From positions 1 to 25,768 of the forward strand of contig JANMDN010000015.1 of NCBI GenBank assembly GCA_031376285.1: DNA of 25,768 nt, in the 5' to 3' direction. Below, one piece after another: positions 15,513 to 22,436 of this stretch. This stretch comes from JANMDN01 sp031376285 (GTDB lineage Bacteria > Actinomycetota > Thermoleophilia > Miltoncostaeales > Miltoncostaeaceae). A model generated the notes under the pieces. The model saw only the letters and a program-made list of their open reading frames with translations, ran no database searches and was not told the origin of the DNA. The translations under genes and the position numbers were made by a program. Each line of letters starts with the position of its first letter. Position 1 is the first letter of the stretch.

Positions 15513-16376
15513 TCATTCAAGGAGCGTGAGCGGGATACGCTCCGGGTCGAGATATGAGATGACCTCAAGCACCGCTCGGGCCGAGGATGCTCGCTCCTCG
15601 GCGGCAGCCCGTGACTGAGCGACGACGATCGTCACGGCCAGCTCGTAGTCAGCCTCGCCCGCCGGCTGTTCAAGCAGACGCCCATCCGCGTCGAGCCCGG
15701 CGAGGTACTCGCCGAACGACCTGCCCGTCTGAGAAACGAAGGCGGCGGCTTGGCTGAGCGCGAGGGCGTGCCCGCCCAATCGATTTGCGACGGCCCGAGC
15801 GCCATCTTCGTCGTCGCGCCCCGTCTTCTCGAGGAGGAAACGGGTCGCAGTTTCAAGGTCGAACACGTCGACGGATAGCTCCGCGGCGACACCCGCCCAG
15901 CCTCCGCGGGCCCGCGTCGTCAGGAGCACTCGACCGTTCGCTCCCTCGGCGCGCCACGGTCTGACGGTCGCTGGCGAGACCGCGTTGTCATAGACAAGGA
16001 GCCACGGCTCGGCCAGGCTTTTTAGGAAACGGAGCGCATCCCTTGCGGCCTCAGGCCGTTCCGTCGCCCGCGTCGCAAGGCCCATCTGCTCCCCAAGTTC
16101 CGCGAGGTCGGCGACGAGGAGGCTCTCCTCCTCAGCCCGTACGAACCAGACAAGCGCGAAGGTCTTCGACTCGCAGGCCACGTAGGCGTACTCGACCGCG
16201 AGCTGTGTCTTGCCGACACCCCCGAGGCCTGTGAGCGCCTGGCTGTTTGTGATCGCCGTGGCCCGGTTCCCTGCGAGCGCTTTCAACAAGTTCTCGCGAC
16301 CGACGAACGCGGTGTTTCGGTCGCGTCCGATGTGGACAAGCGGACTCTCGAGGGTTGGTGGCGCAGGGACGCGCAC
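15513..16376 (-). CDS. NB-ARC (STAND) NTPase, central part of broken NLR-like gene
   Basis: 287 residues from GTG 16376. It begins FVGRENLLKAL, a usual lead-in to STAND NTPases. The Walker A motif is GLGGVGKT (50-57), the Walker B region is WLLVYDN (125-131), and VLLTTR (150-155) is the sensor/RNBS-B motif. GGHALALSQAAAF (201-213) corresponds to the GLPLAL motif with Pro replaced by Ala. The family switches between ADP and ATP states and oligomerises on sensing a ligand. The stop TGA (15513) falls between the NTPase and the helical/TPR region, so it looks like a premature nonsense codon. The GTG start overlaps the hydrolase frame by ~94 bases. The frame continues upstream to about 16443 with no ATG. 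The locus encodes an NLR-like protein even if now split. Confidence 0.75.
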   Translation of the reverse strand: MRVPAPPTLESPLVHIGRDRNTAFVGRENLLKALAGNRATAITNSQALTGLGGVGKTQLAVEYAYVACESKTFALVWFVRAEEESLLVADLAELGEQMGLATRATERPEAARDALRFLKSLAEPWLLVYDNAVSPATVRPWRAEGANGRVLLTTRARGGWAGVAAELSVDVFDLETATRFLLEKTGRDDEDGARAVANRLGGHALALSQAAAFVSQTGRSFGEYLAGLDADGRLLEQPAGEADYELAVTIVVAQSRAAAEERASSARAVLEVISYLDPERIPLTLLE

Positions 16377-17206
16377 GGAGGGGGTGTCGCCGCCGGGGTG
16401 ACCGGTTTGGGCCGCTCGGTACTCAGGCAGAACTGAATCTGATCACGAAGCCACGGGTAGAGCCCGCTACCCCGCGAGGCAGGCTTCACGAACGTCGTGT
16501 GCGTGCCTCGGACCGTTTTGCTTTGGTTGCTAGGGATTCCGAAATGCGCGCTGAGACCAGTCACCCAACGGTCTTTCGTCGTCGTCCCAGCGAACGTCGG
16601 CAGCCAAGCCTTGTCAGTTGCGGCCTCGTCCAGGCCAATGCGGACATGGTTTGTGAATACCTCCGCGAGGTCTGCGACGAAGCGTCCGTGCAACCTGAGC
16701 GCAGCCTTGTCGGCCGCGAAGCCGTAGCGCCCAAGGAAGCCCTTCGCGCCAGCCTGCGGCGTCGCGAGCAGGACGAGACCGCTCATCCGCCCGATCGTCG
16801 GTCCGAATCCGTCGCGGTGGCTCCCGGTCTGGATGAGGCGGGCAACGACCGCCTTCGCGAGGAGTCCGCCCATGCTGTGCCCAACGAGGACGATTCGCCC
16901 GTATGGACAGTCGCGGAGCGTGTCAGCGAGTTCCTTCGCGTGTTGCTCAACCGTGACGCGAAACTGGTCGCTCCAGACACGTTTGAACCCGCTTGAGTAT
17001 CCGTAGAGACCAACGGCGCACTCATCGAGATCCTCAAACAGGAAGCGCGGTAGGAGCTGCCAGGTGCCGTACCGGTCGCCGTTCCATCCGTGGATCAGGA
17101 CAACAAGGCAGCGGTCGTCGTCGCCTCGCTGATGAACGACAAGCGACTCGACACCCGTCTCGGCCGGGGCGAGCGCCTTGAAGGTTTCTTGATGCTCGAT
17201 CTTCAC
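16283..17206 (-). CDS. Lipase/SERAC1-like alpha/beta hydrolase, N-terminal part of broken NLR-like gene
   Basis: 307 residues from ATG 17206. VVLIHGWNG (35-43) provides the oxyanion region, and LVGHSMGGLLAKAVV (107-121) is a canonical G-H-S111-M-G nucleophile elbow. LATPQAGAKG follows, and GTHTTFVKP supplies a likely catalytic His (236). The cap and terminal motif fit SERAC1/PGAP1-like lipases, which often serve as the N-terminal effector of NB-ARC proteins. The last ~40 residues (after about PVTPAATPP) are out of frame with the NB-ARC part and look like a frame-shifted Arg/Ser-rich tail. An extra C in a C5 run (16380-16384) would join the two frames into a Pro-rich linker. A 6-bp inverted repeat (ACCTCG-GAGTT-CGAGGT, 17215-17231) lies just upstream of the start. 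Confidence 0.8.
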   Translation of the reverse strand: MKIEHQETFKALAPAETGVESLVVHQRGDDDRCLVVLIHGWNGDRYGTWQLLPRFLFEDLDECAVGLYGYSSGFKRVWSDQFRVTVEQHAKELADTLRDCPYGRIVLVGHSMGGLLAKAVVARLIQTGSHRDGFGPTIGRMSGLVLLATPQAGAKGFLGRYGFAADKAALRLHGRFVADLAEVFTNHVRIGLDEAATDKAWLPTFAGTTTKDRWVTGLSAHFGIPSNQSKTVRGTHTTFVKPASRGSGLYPWLRDQIQFCLSTERPKPVTPAATPPPCASLRHQPSRVRLSTSDATETPRSSVARTC

Positions 17207-17319
17207 GCCGGGACACCTCGGAGTTCGAGGTCTTGTGGGCAGCTCCGCTACTCGCCTCGGCGCAGTATCTGCGACGACGGGCCATTGAGCCAGCCAGAGG
17301 GTTCAAGCTCCCGGAGGTC

Positions 17320-17706
17320 TTAGCGTAGGAAGCGTCCCAGCGGGCTTGCGGCGGCCTGAGCACGATCGCAGGTGAGAAAGTCGCAACCTCGTTCGACCGC
17401 TGTAGCGACAACGAGGACGTCGGGCACGCTCAGGCTGGTCGATCCGGATGCGCGAAGGCGCGCGGCCCGACGGGCAAGACTCGCCGTAACGGGAACGACG
17501 TCGACCCCTCGCCGCTCGAAGAAGGCATCGATCAGACCCGGGTCACCGTCTCTGAGAGGACCGAGAACTTCAACGTAGACGGTCGCCGGCACCAGGAGGT
17601 CATCCTCAGCTGCTTGGCGCAGCCCCGCGACGCAGGCGTGGTGGTTGGCATCTCCCGCGTCGAAGAAACCAATCAGGACGCTTGCGTCGAGGACGAGGTC
17701 CGCCAC
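17320..17706 (-). CDS. vapC: PIN-domain ribonuclease toxin (VapC-like), module 1
   Basis: 128 residues from GTG 17706. The acidic quartet of PIN nucleases is complete: D7 in LVLDASVLIGFFD, E46 in VYVEVLGPL, D96 in LSVPDVLVVATA and D114 in FLTCDR. These toxins cut RNA, often tRNA, and are held inactive by their antitoxin. GTG 17706 is chosen because the domain starts with this strand; the longer frame upstream adds only residues that overlap the antitoxin's own frame. The gene overlaps its AbrB-type antitoxin by 34 bases, a normal arrangement for a co-expressed pair. It is placed 113 bases downstream of the hydrolase gene's 5' side. Confidence 0.88.
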   Translation of the reverse strand: MADLVLDASVLIGFFDAGDANHHACVAGLRQAAEDDLLVPATVYVEVLGPLRDGDPGLIDAFFERRGVDVVPVTASLARRAARLRASGSTSLSVPDVLVVATAVERGCDFLTCDRAQAAASPLGRFLR

Positions 17707-17915
17707 CTTGCCCGTTCCTTCGCGAGGTAGTCCGGCGGATACGTGCCAGGTGTCAGACACCCGGCGAAGTCGTCGATCACGTCTCCCGCCATGGCGATCT
17801 CGACGAAGCCCGGACGAGAACTGGTGATGACAAGTTCATCACCAGGCCGGAGTCCTGCGGCGCGGAGAATCCTTACGGGGAGGGTGACCTGATTCTTGCT
17901 GCTCAGCCGCGGCAT
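17673..17915 (-). CDS. vapB: AbrB/MazE-type antitoxin, module 1
   Basis: 80 residues from ATG 17915. MPRLSSKNQVTLPVRILRAAGLRPGDELVI is a swapped-hairpin AbrB (SpoVT) DNA-binding domain, followed by a C-terminal tail that would wrap the toxin. The antitoxin binds its own promoter and neutralises the PIN toxin. The tail coding DNA contains GGTGTC-A-GACACC (17749-17761), the same kind of GTGTC-n-GACAC palindrome seen at 5395. An 8-bp inverted repeat that overlaps a candidate -10 box lies 13 bases upstream of the start, consistent with autoregulation. Confidence 0.85.
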   Translation of the reverse strand: MPRLSSKNQVTLPVRILRAAGLRPGDELVITSSRPGFVEIAMAGDVIDDFAGCLTPGTYPPDYLAKERARWRTSSSTQAS

Positions 17916-17927
17916 CGCACACCCAAT

Positions 17928-17975
17928 CCTTTACTCGATTGCATGAATAGTAAAGGCAACGCGCAGATCGCGCAA
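17928..17975 (-). promoter_or_regulatory. Promoter/operator candidate of TA module 1
   Basis: CCTTTACT (17928-17935) and AGTAAAGG (17949-17956) form a perfect 8-bp inverted repeat with a 13-base spacer. On the minus strand TTGCGC (17970-17975) and TACTAT (17947-17952) are 17 bases apart, and the -10 overlaps the right arm. This is what one expects for an autoregulated antitoxin; the -35 match is weak. The local sequence is markedly AT-richer than the window average. Confidence 0.5.
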
Positions 17976-18141
17976 GTCGATTCCCGAGCCCGGGAGATCA
18001 ATCAATAGGTATCTGCGACGGACCTGGCGGGGCTACCAAAGCGGTTCTTGGCGCGACCTACGAATCGGCTGGGTTCCTTCCGCTCGGGCGTCTTGCGGCG
18101 AGGTTCGGGCTCCGCCACCTCGTGATTGCTACCATGACTGC

Positions 18142-18441
18142 ATGACGCAGATCACCGTCCGGGCTGACGAACCTCTCGCCGCCGCGGTCCGCAGACGGGC
18201 CGCGGATGAGGGCAAGAGCATGAATGAGGCAATGCTCATGCTGATGCGTGTCTACGTCGACCCGGATCTCGCGGGAACCGACGCCGAGCGCATCCGCGAG
18301 CGACTCAAACGCGCCGGACTTCTCGCCTCACCGGTGCCAGTGCAGGCCGTGGCACCTGACCCTGCCAAGCTCGCACGCGCTCGGGCGGCGGCCGGAGCCG
18401 GAACAGCGCTTTCAACGCTCGTCAACGCCGACCGAGATTGA
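18142..18441 (+). CDS. vapB: Ribbon-helix-helix-like antitoxin, module 2
   Basis: 99 residues from ATG 18142. ITVRADEPLAAAVRRRAADEGKSMNEAMLMLMRVYV is a short strand followed by two helices, the layout of RHH (MetJ/Arc) antitoxins. The C-terminal half is basic/Ala-rich and would bind the toxin. Its stop (TGA) overlaps the TTG start of the PIN toxin gene (TTGA, 18438-18441). A candidate -10 (TACCAT, 18130-18135) ends six bases before the ATG, with no clear -35, so the message may be leaderless. Confidence 0.78.
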   Translation: MTQITVRADEPLAAAVRRRAADEGKSMNEAMLMLMRVYVDPDLAGTDAERIRERLKRAGLLASPVPVQAVAPDPAKLARARAAAGAGTALSTLVNADRD

Positions 18442-18887
18442 GCGTCTTTCTCGACTCCTCGGCCCTCGTCAAGCGCTACGCCGACGAGCCGGGATTCGAA
18501 ACGATTCGGGCGCTCGGCCAAGACTGTTTCGTCAGCGAGCTGGCCCAGGTCGAGGTGCCATCTGCCATATGGAAGAAACATCGAACGGGTGAGCTGACAG
18601 AGGAAGACGCCCTTACGCTGATCGAAGTCTTCAACTTGGAACTCGCGGATGTGGCGGCGGGCGGCGGACCGTTCGCGATCGTTACCGCCTCTGGACCAGT
18701 GATCGCGCTGGCGGCTGCTCTCCCCGGTCGGCACGGCCTTCGGGCCTACGACGCGGTGCAGCTCGCCTCCGCGATGCTTGCCCGCGACGCCGATCCCTCG
18801 CTTGACACCTTCGCGTGTTCAGATCGCAAGCTTGGAACGGCAGCCCGCCGCGAAGGGTTCTCACCGCTGGCCCCGGGCGTGACGTAA
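18438..18887 (+). CDS. vapC: PIN-domain ribonuclease toxin (VapC-like), module 2
   Basis: 149 residues from TTG 18438, overlapping the antitoxin stop. The acidic residues are intact: D6 in VFLDSSALVKRYA, E39 in AQVEVPSAIW, D105 in YDAVQLA and D129 in FACSDRKL. LDSSALVKRYADEPG is a characteristic VapC opening. The toxin and antitoxin are translated as a coupled pair and read toward the right, facing module 3. The assignment as a PIN ribonuclease is strong; the RNA target is unknown. Confidence 0.88.
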   Translation: MSVFLDSSALVKRYADEPGFETIRALGQDCFVSELAQVEVPSAIWKKHRTGELTEEDALTLIEVFNLELADVAAGGGPFAIVTASGPVIALAAALPGRHGLRAYDAVQLASAMLARDADPSLDTFACSDRKLGTAARREGFSPLAPGVT

Positions 18888-18901
18888 ACACGGCAAGGGC
18901 T

Positions 18902-19279
18902 TCAGTCCCGTTGACGATCCGCGATCGCGTCGAGCAGCATTCCGGTCGTCCAAACGTCGAGGCCGGACGATTCCATGTCGCGGTCCTGTGACCAGATTGG
19001 CAACCCGCGAGTGAGGGCGAGCGCAACGGTTGGCCAGTCGGTCGCGTCGCGTTCGCCGATTCGTTTGAGCGCTTCGCCCTTTTGGCCAATGTAGCTTGTC
19101 TCCGGCTCCCAAATTACGGGCAGCACCCCGAGCGCGGCGAACATCAGCGGCTCGTCCAAACCGCGCTTCGCGGCGAGCTTCGGGACGTAGCGAGAGATCT
19201 CCTCGGCGACCGCTGCGGTCGCCGAGCACCCCGGACCGAACGGGGAGGCGAAGACCTGTCGTGCCCTGCCGCCGATCAA
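18902..19279 (-). CDS. PIN-family toxin-like protein, module 3, start uncertain
   Basis: 125 residues from the TTG at 19279. The homologous sequence begins upstream in the same frame (VVVCEANVVLSALIGG, from about 19315), inside the antitoxin's 3' end. There the frame is open to 19333, but the only possible starts are CTG (19324) or ATT, so the true start is unclear. Within the frame, AVAEEISRY, RDATDWPTVALA and WSQDRDM provide the later acidic residues of a PIN nuclease. The first catalytic Asp of the family (D-A/T-N) is Glu (EAN) and would be lost with the TTG start. It is either an altered toxin with a rare start or a decaying gene. The call as PIN (TIGR00305-type) is moderately strong; activity is doubtful. 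Confidence 0.65.
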   Translation of the reverse strand: MIGGRARQVFASPFGPGCSATAAVAEEISRYVPKLAAKRGLDEPLMFAALGVLPVIWEPETSYIGQKGEALKRIGERDATDWPTVALALTRGLPIWSQDRDMESSGLDVWTTGMLLDAIADRQRD

Positions 19280-19301
19280 GGCCGACAGGACGACGTTTGC
19301 T

Positions 19302-19556
19302 TCACAGACGACTACGCTCGGCAGCGAAATCGCTCAAGACCTCGTCTTCGGACACTCCAAGCCGCTCCCGTTGGAGTGCGACTTGGCCGGTCAGCTCGAG
19401 AAAGACCTCGCGCCGCACGTCGTCGGGCAGCGTCTCGTGCTCCCAGGGAAGGAAAAATCCGGCCGGCCGGCCGTCACGGGTAACGAGGACGACATCTTTC
19501 GAGCGGAACATCTCACTTGCGCGGTCGCGGAAGTCCCGCACGGTTGCAACTCTCAT
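19302..19556 (-). CDS. Phd/YefM-like antitoxin, module 3
   Basis: 84 residues from ATG 19556. MRVATVRDFRDRASEMFRS is the N-terminal strand-helix of Phd/YefM antitoxins, and VVLVTRDGRPAGFFLPWE is the following beta hairpin. The C-terminal helix (VSEDEVLSDFAAERSRL) would contact the toxin. A perfect GGAGGT Shine-Dalgarno lies six bases before the ATG. The stop lies 22 bases before the TTG of the PIN gene, and the toxin's conserved first strand overlaps this gene's end. The third antitoxin type in a row completes the set AbrB, RHH, Phd. Confidence 0.8.
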   Translation of the reverse strand: MRVATVRDFRDRASEMFRSKDVVLVTRDGRPAGFFLPWEHETLPDDVRREVFLELTGQVALQRERLGVSEDEVLSDFAAERSRL

Positions 19557-19576
19557 GTGACCACCTCCGTGACCAC

Positions 19577-19605
19577 ACCATAGCGCTGCGCTCCGGTCTT
19601 GTCAC
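19577..19605 (-). promoter_or_regulatory. Candidate promoter for TA module 3
   Basis: On the minus strand GTGACA (19600-19605, 5/6 to TTGACA) and TATGGT (19577-19582, 4/6) are spaced by 17 bases. They lie 20 bases upstream of the ATG, with TGGTCAC direct repeats around the Shine-Dalgarno that may serve as operator. Confidence 0.45.
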
Positions 19606-19774
19606 CTGGGTCGCTCGCTAAGGGACCGTCCAAAGAACTGCTCGATCGTTTGGCGGCTGCAAACCGTCGCCATGCGGCACTCACTGGTCCCACCAGGAGC
19701 AGCGATGCTCGCTCGTGCCACCTGGCTTGGTTTTCGCTCGCCATCCGACCAAGCAGCCAATTCTCAGACGGCCC

Positions 19775-21715
19775 CTAAACGGCCTGTGCGCTCGACCTGA
19801 TCGCAACCAGGGCCGGGCGGTCTGTCACGGCCAAGGCCTCGTTCAGCACCGGCACCAAGTCCTCGCACTTGTCGACCCGGAAGCCCACTCCACCGCACGC
19901 CTCCGCGTAGGTGGCGAAGTCCGGGTTCTGAAGATCCGTCGCCCACACCTCCCGGATCGCTGCCACCTGCTCCCGGCTGATCTTCCCAAGCTCGCCATTG
20001 TCGAGCAGCACATGCAGGATCGGCATCTTGTACTTCACCGCCGTCGTGAACTCCGCCAGGTACTGACCAAAGCCGCCGTCGCCTGTGACCGCCACGACCT
20101 TCCTGGCACCCCGAGTCGCCGCCCACGCCCCCATCGCCGCCGGGAAGCCGAAACCGATCGAGCCCAGGTAGCCGCTCATCAGCACGTCGCAGCCCTTCGG
20201 GGCGGTGAAGTAGTGCCCGAACGCGTAGGTGTTGTTGCCGACGTCGCATGCGATCACCACGTCCTCAGGAACGACCTCTGAAAGCGCCCGGAAGATCGCC
20301 GCCGGGTGGAGGCGACCCTGCCCGTCGAGGATCGCCTCGCGCCGCCGCTTCTCGGTATCCCAACGAGTCTTTCGCGTGTCAATCTCCCTCCTGCGCTCCT
20401 CACTCCTTCGAGCGGGCACCCGGTCGGCCAACAGGCCCAAGGTCACGCCGATGTCGCCCCAGAGCGGAACCTGCACCGGGTGAAACTTGCCGAGGGTCAT
20501 CCTGTCGATGTCGACCTGGATCGTCGGCACCCACGTCGCAATGCCCGTGTGGTTCGAAAACGACGCCCCGAGGACGAGCAGGCAGTCGGATTTTGCCATC
20601 AGGGCCGCACCGACCGGCGTGCCCGAGCGTCCGAGCACTCCACACGCGAGCGGATGCGCGTCGGCCACCATCCCCTTCGCCTTGAAAGTCGTGATCACCG
20701 GCGCGTCGATCTGCTCGGCAAACGCCAGCACCTGGTCGCGGAAGGTGCGCGCGCCGTGCCCGACGATGATCACCGGCCGTTCGGCACCCTTGAGCAGCTC
20801 GATCGCCTCAGCAAGCGGCGCGTCCGGCGGCGCGATCTCGACCGCCGCGAGGCGTCCCGCGACCGGACGCGCCGTCGGCTTCTCGACGCCGGGGCGCTCC
20901 TGGACCTCGTCGGGGAAGATGAGGTGCGCGACGTCGCGGTTCACGATCGCGTGCTTCATCGCGAGTGCGGCCAACTCGGTCGCGTTACGCGAGTCGAGGA
21001 CCGTCTGGCTCCACTCGGCCACCGCGTCGAATGCCTGCGCGAGCGGAAGCTCCTGGAACGCTCCGGGTCCGAGAACCTGCGTCTGGACCTGTCCGGTCAG
21101 CGCGAGGATCGGCGACCGGTCGACCTTTGCGTCCCAAAGGCCTGTGAGGAGGTTCGTCGCGCCCGGCCCGGCGATCGTCAGACACGCCGCAGGGCGACCG
21201 GTGAGCTTCCCGTATGCGCTCGCCGCGAACGCCGCGGCGCCCTCGTGGCGGATACCGACGTAGTGCAGCCGGCCAGCAACCTCGGCGCGTCGGATCGCGT
21301 CGGCAAGGCCGAGGTTCGAATGGCCGACCATCCCGAAGACCGTGTCGAGACCCCAGTCGCAGAGGGTCTCGACGAGCTGGTCCATCAGCGACACCGTCTC
21401 GACGACGACCGGCAGCTCGACATAGAGACCCTCGGGGCGCTGCTCGACCGGGTAGGCCGTCGCGGCATCCTTGAAGCCCGGCGGGGGAACGCCATCGCAC
21501 GGGTTGTACTCATACCCATGCCATGGGCAGATGACATAGCCATTTTCGATGTGACCGTCGCCGAGCGGCCCACCCTGGTGGGGGCAACGGTTGTCGAGGA
21601 CGCCGTAGCCGTCGGCCGTTCGCGTGACGCACAGCGCTCGTCCGGCGGCGACAACGGTCGTGACCGTGTCCACGTCCATCTCGCCCGGTTCGATCCGGTG
21701 CCACTCGGTCGCCAT
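19775..21715 (-). CDS. Rieske-ThDP fusion enzyme (pyruvate oxidase/acetolactate synthase type)
   Basis: 646 residues from ATG 21715. Residues 1-102 are a Rieske [2Fe-2S] domain: C44-x-H46 in CPHQGG and C63-xx-H66 in CPWHGYEY. Residues 105-646 are a complete ThDP-dependent enzyme. The PYR domain has catalytic E158 in RHEGAAAFAASAYG and GPGATNLLTGLWDA. The central domain follows, and the PP domain has the ThDP/Mg motif GDGGFG (545) with the Asn of LLDNGELG (573). Relatives are pyruvate oxidase, acetolactate synthase, sulfoacetaldehyde acetyltransferase and oxalyl-CoA decarboxylase. A Rieske module could carry electrons from, for example, a flavin-bound intermediate, but no FAD site is identified. 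ATG 21715 lies one base after the previous stop (TGA-C-ATG); the longer GTG start at 21739 would overlap it. It is the last gene of the Rieske operon. Confidence 0.85.
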   Translation of the reverse strand: MATEWHRIEPGEMDVDTVTTVVAAGRALCVTRTADGYGVLDNRCPHQGGPLGDGHIENGYVICPWHGYEYNPCDGVPPPGFKDAATAYPVEQRPEGLYVELPVVVETVSLMDQLVETLCDWGLDTVFGMVGHSNLGLADAIRRAEVAGRLHYVGIRHEGAAAFAASAYGKLTGRPAACLTIAGPGATNLLTGLWDAKVDRSPILALTGQVQTQVLGPGAFQELPLAQAFDAVAEWSQTVLDSRNATELAALAMKHAIVNRDVAHLIFPDEVQERPGVEKPTARPVAGRLAAVEIAPPDAPLAEAIELLKGAERPVIIVGHGARTFRDQVLAFAEQIDAPVITTFKAKGMVADAHPLACGVLGRSGTPVGAALMAKSDCLLVLGASFSNHTGIATWVPTIQVDIDRMTLGKFHPVQVPLWGDIGVTLGLLADRVPARRSEERRREIDTRKTRWDTEKRRREAILDGQGRLHPAAIFRALSEVVPEDVVIACDVGNNTYAFGHYFTAPKGCDVLMSGYLGSIGFGFPAAMGAWAATRGARKVVAVTGDGGFGQYLAEFTTAVKYKMPILHVLLDNGELGKISREQVAAIREVWATDLQNPDFATYAEACGGVGFRVDKCEDLVPVLNEALAVTDRPALVAIRSSAQAV

Positions 21716-21716
21716 G

Positions 21717-22436
21717 TCAGGCACCGAGGAGCCGCTCACGGGCCTCGCGAAAGAACTCGAGGGCCTGGCCGGTCGCGTCCGGTCCGAGCTCCGAGCGCTT
21801 CAGCCACCTGCCACCGAAGCCCGTCGCATTCCAGAATGGATCCTCCGTGGGCGTCACCCACGGCGCGACGTAGAGGTAGGGCTCAGGGCTATTCCGGTCG
21901 CCCGGGGAAACCCCATACGTGGCCCGATGTCCGTCTTCCTCCCGCCCCTGGTCGAAGGCGCAGTCGAAATGCTCTGGCCAGAGCACCACCTCGTCGCTCG
22001 GGGTGTGCTCTGAACGTGCCTCCACATGAAGTGACCCGAGCACATCGTTTGCGAACGCGAACCATTCGGCGAGCGCGAGCACGCCGGTCTCATCGACCGG
22101 CAGTGGCTCATCAAGATCCCCAGGGGCCGGAACGTCATGGGTCGCGGCGACATCGAGCCCGGGAGTGACGCCGGCAAACTCGGCGGCGGCGGCGAGCGTC
22201 GTGAGCGCTGCTCGGCTCGTCTCCCCGCCCCGTTCGACGACCAGATCCAGGCCCTCCAGGTGAATGCTCGCTGGTGGGTCGCCCGCCGGCCCGAAACCGA
22301 AACCACCCGGCATTGGACGCAGCCGAATGCGTCCATCGGCTGCGGTGCGAGCCGGCCACAGGACGTACACCGCGAGGCGGTGGAGGGCGTCTCGACTCGT
22401 CACATACGTCGGTGGCAGCGGCGCCGTCGGGCTCAC
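21717..22436 (-). CDS. Conserved-looking protein of unknown function in the Rieske operon
   Basis: 239 residues from GTG 22436, which overlaps the stop of the glutamate-synthase-like gene (GTGA). There is no signal peptide, and composition is soluble and acidic. Distinctive segments are VVLWPEHFDCAF, ATYGVSPGD, EPYLYVAPW and DPFWNATGFGG near the C-terminus, which have the feel of a conserved enzyme or binding domain rather than a shadow frame. I do not recognise a named family. Position between two Rieske-fusion enzymes and the 1-4 base couplings on both sides argue for a shared function or complex. The longer frame upstream of GTG 22436 overlaps the other gene and is Arg/Pro-rich. Confidence 0.78.
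   Translation of the reverse strand: MSPTAPLPPTYVTSRDALHRLAVYVLWPARTAADGRIRLRPMPGGFGFGPAGDPPASIHLEGLDLVVERGGETSRAALTTLAAAAEFAGVTPGLDVAATHDVPAPGDLDEPLPVDETGVLALAEWFAFANDVLGSLHVEARSEHTPSDEVVLWPEHFDCAFDQGREEDGHRATYGVSPGDRNSPEPYLYVAPWVTPTEDPFWNATGFGGRWLKRSELGPDATGQALEFFREARERLLGA

Noticed and set aside
19557..19774. Possible small genes on either strand (e.g. 19553-19744 minus, or a plus frame with SKELLDRLAAANRRHAAL)
   Set aside because: No start with a ribosome site, no motif and overlap with the antitoxin promoter; seen as intergenic.
20306..22168. 620-residue plus-strand frame
   Set aside because: Opposite-strand shadow of the Rieske-ThDP gene and the unknown protein; Arg-rich, with no motifs.
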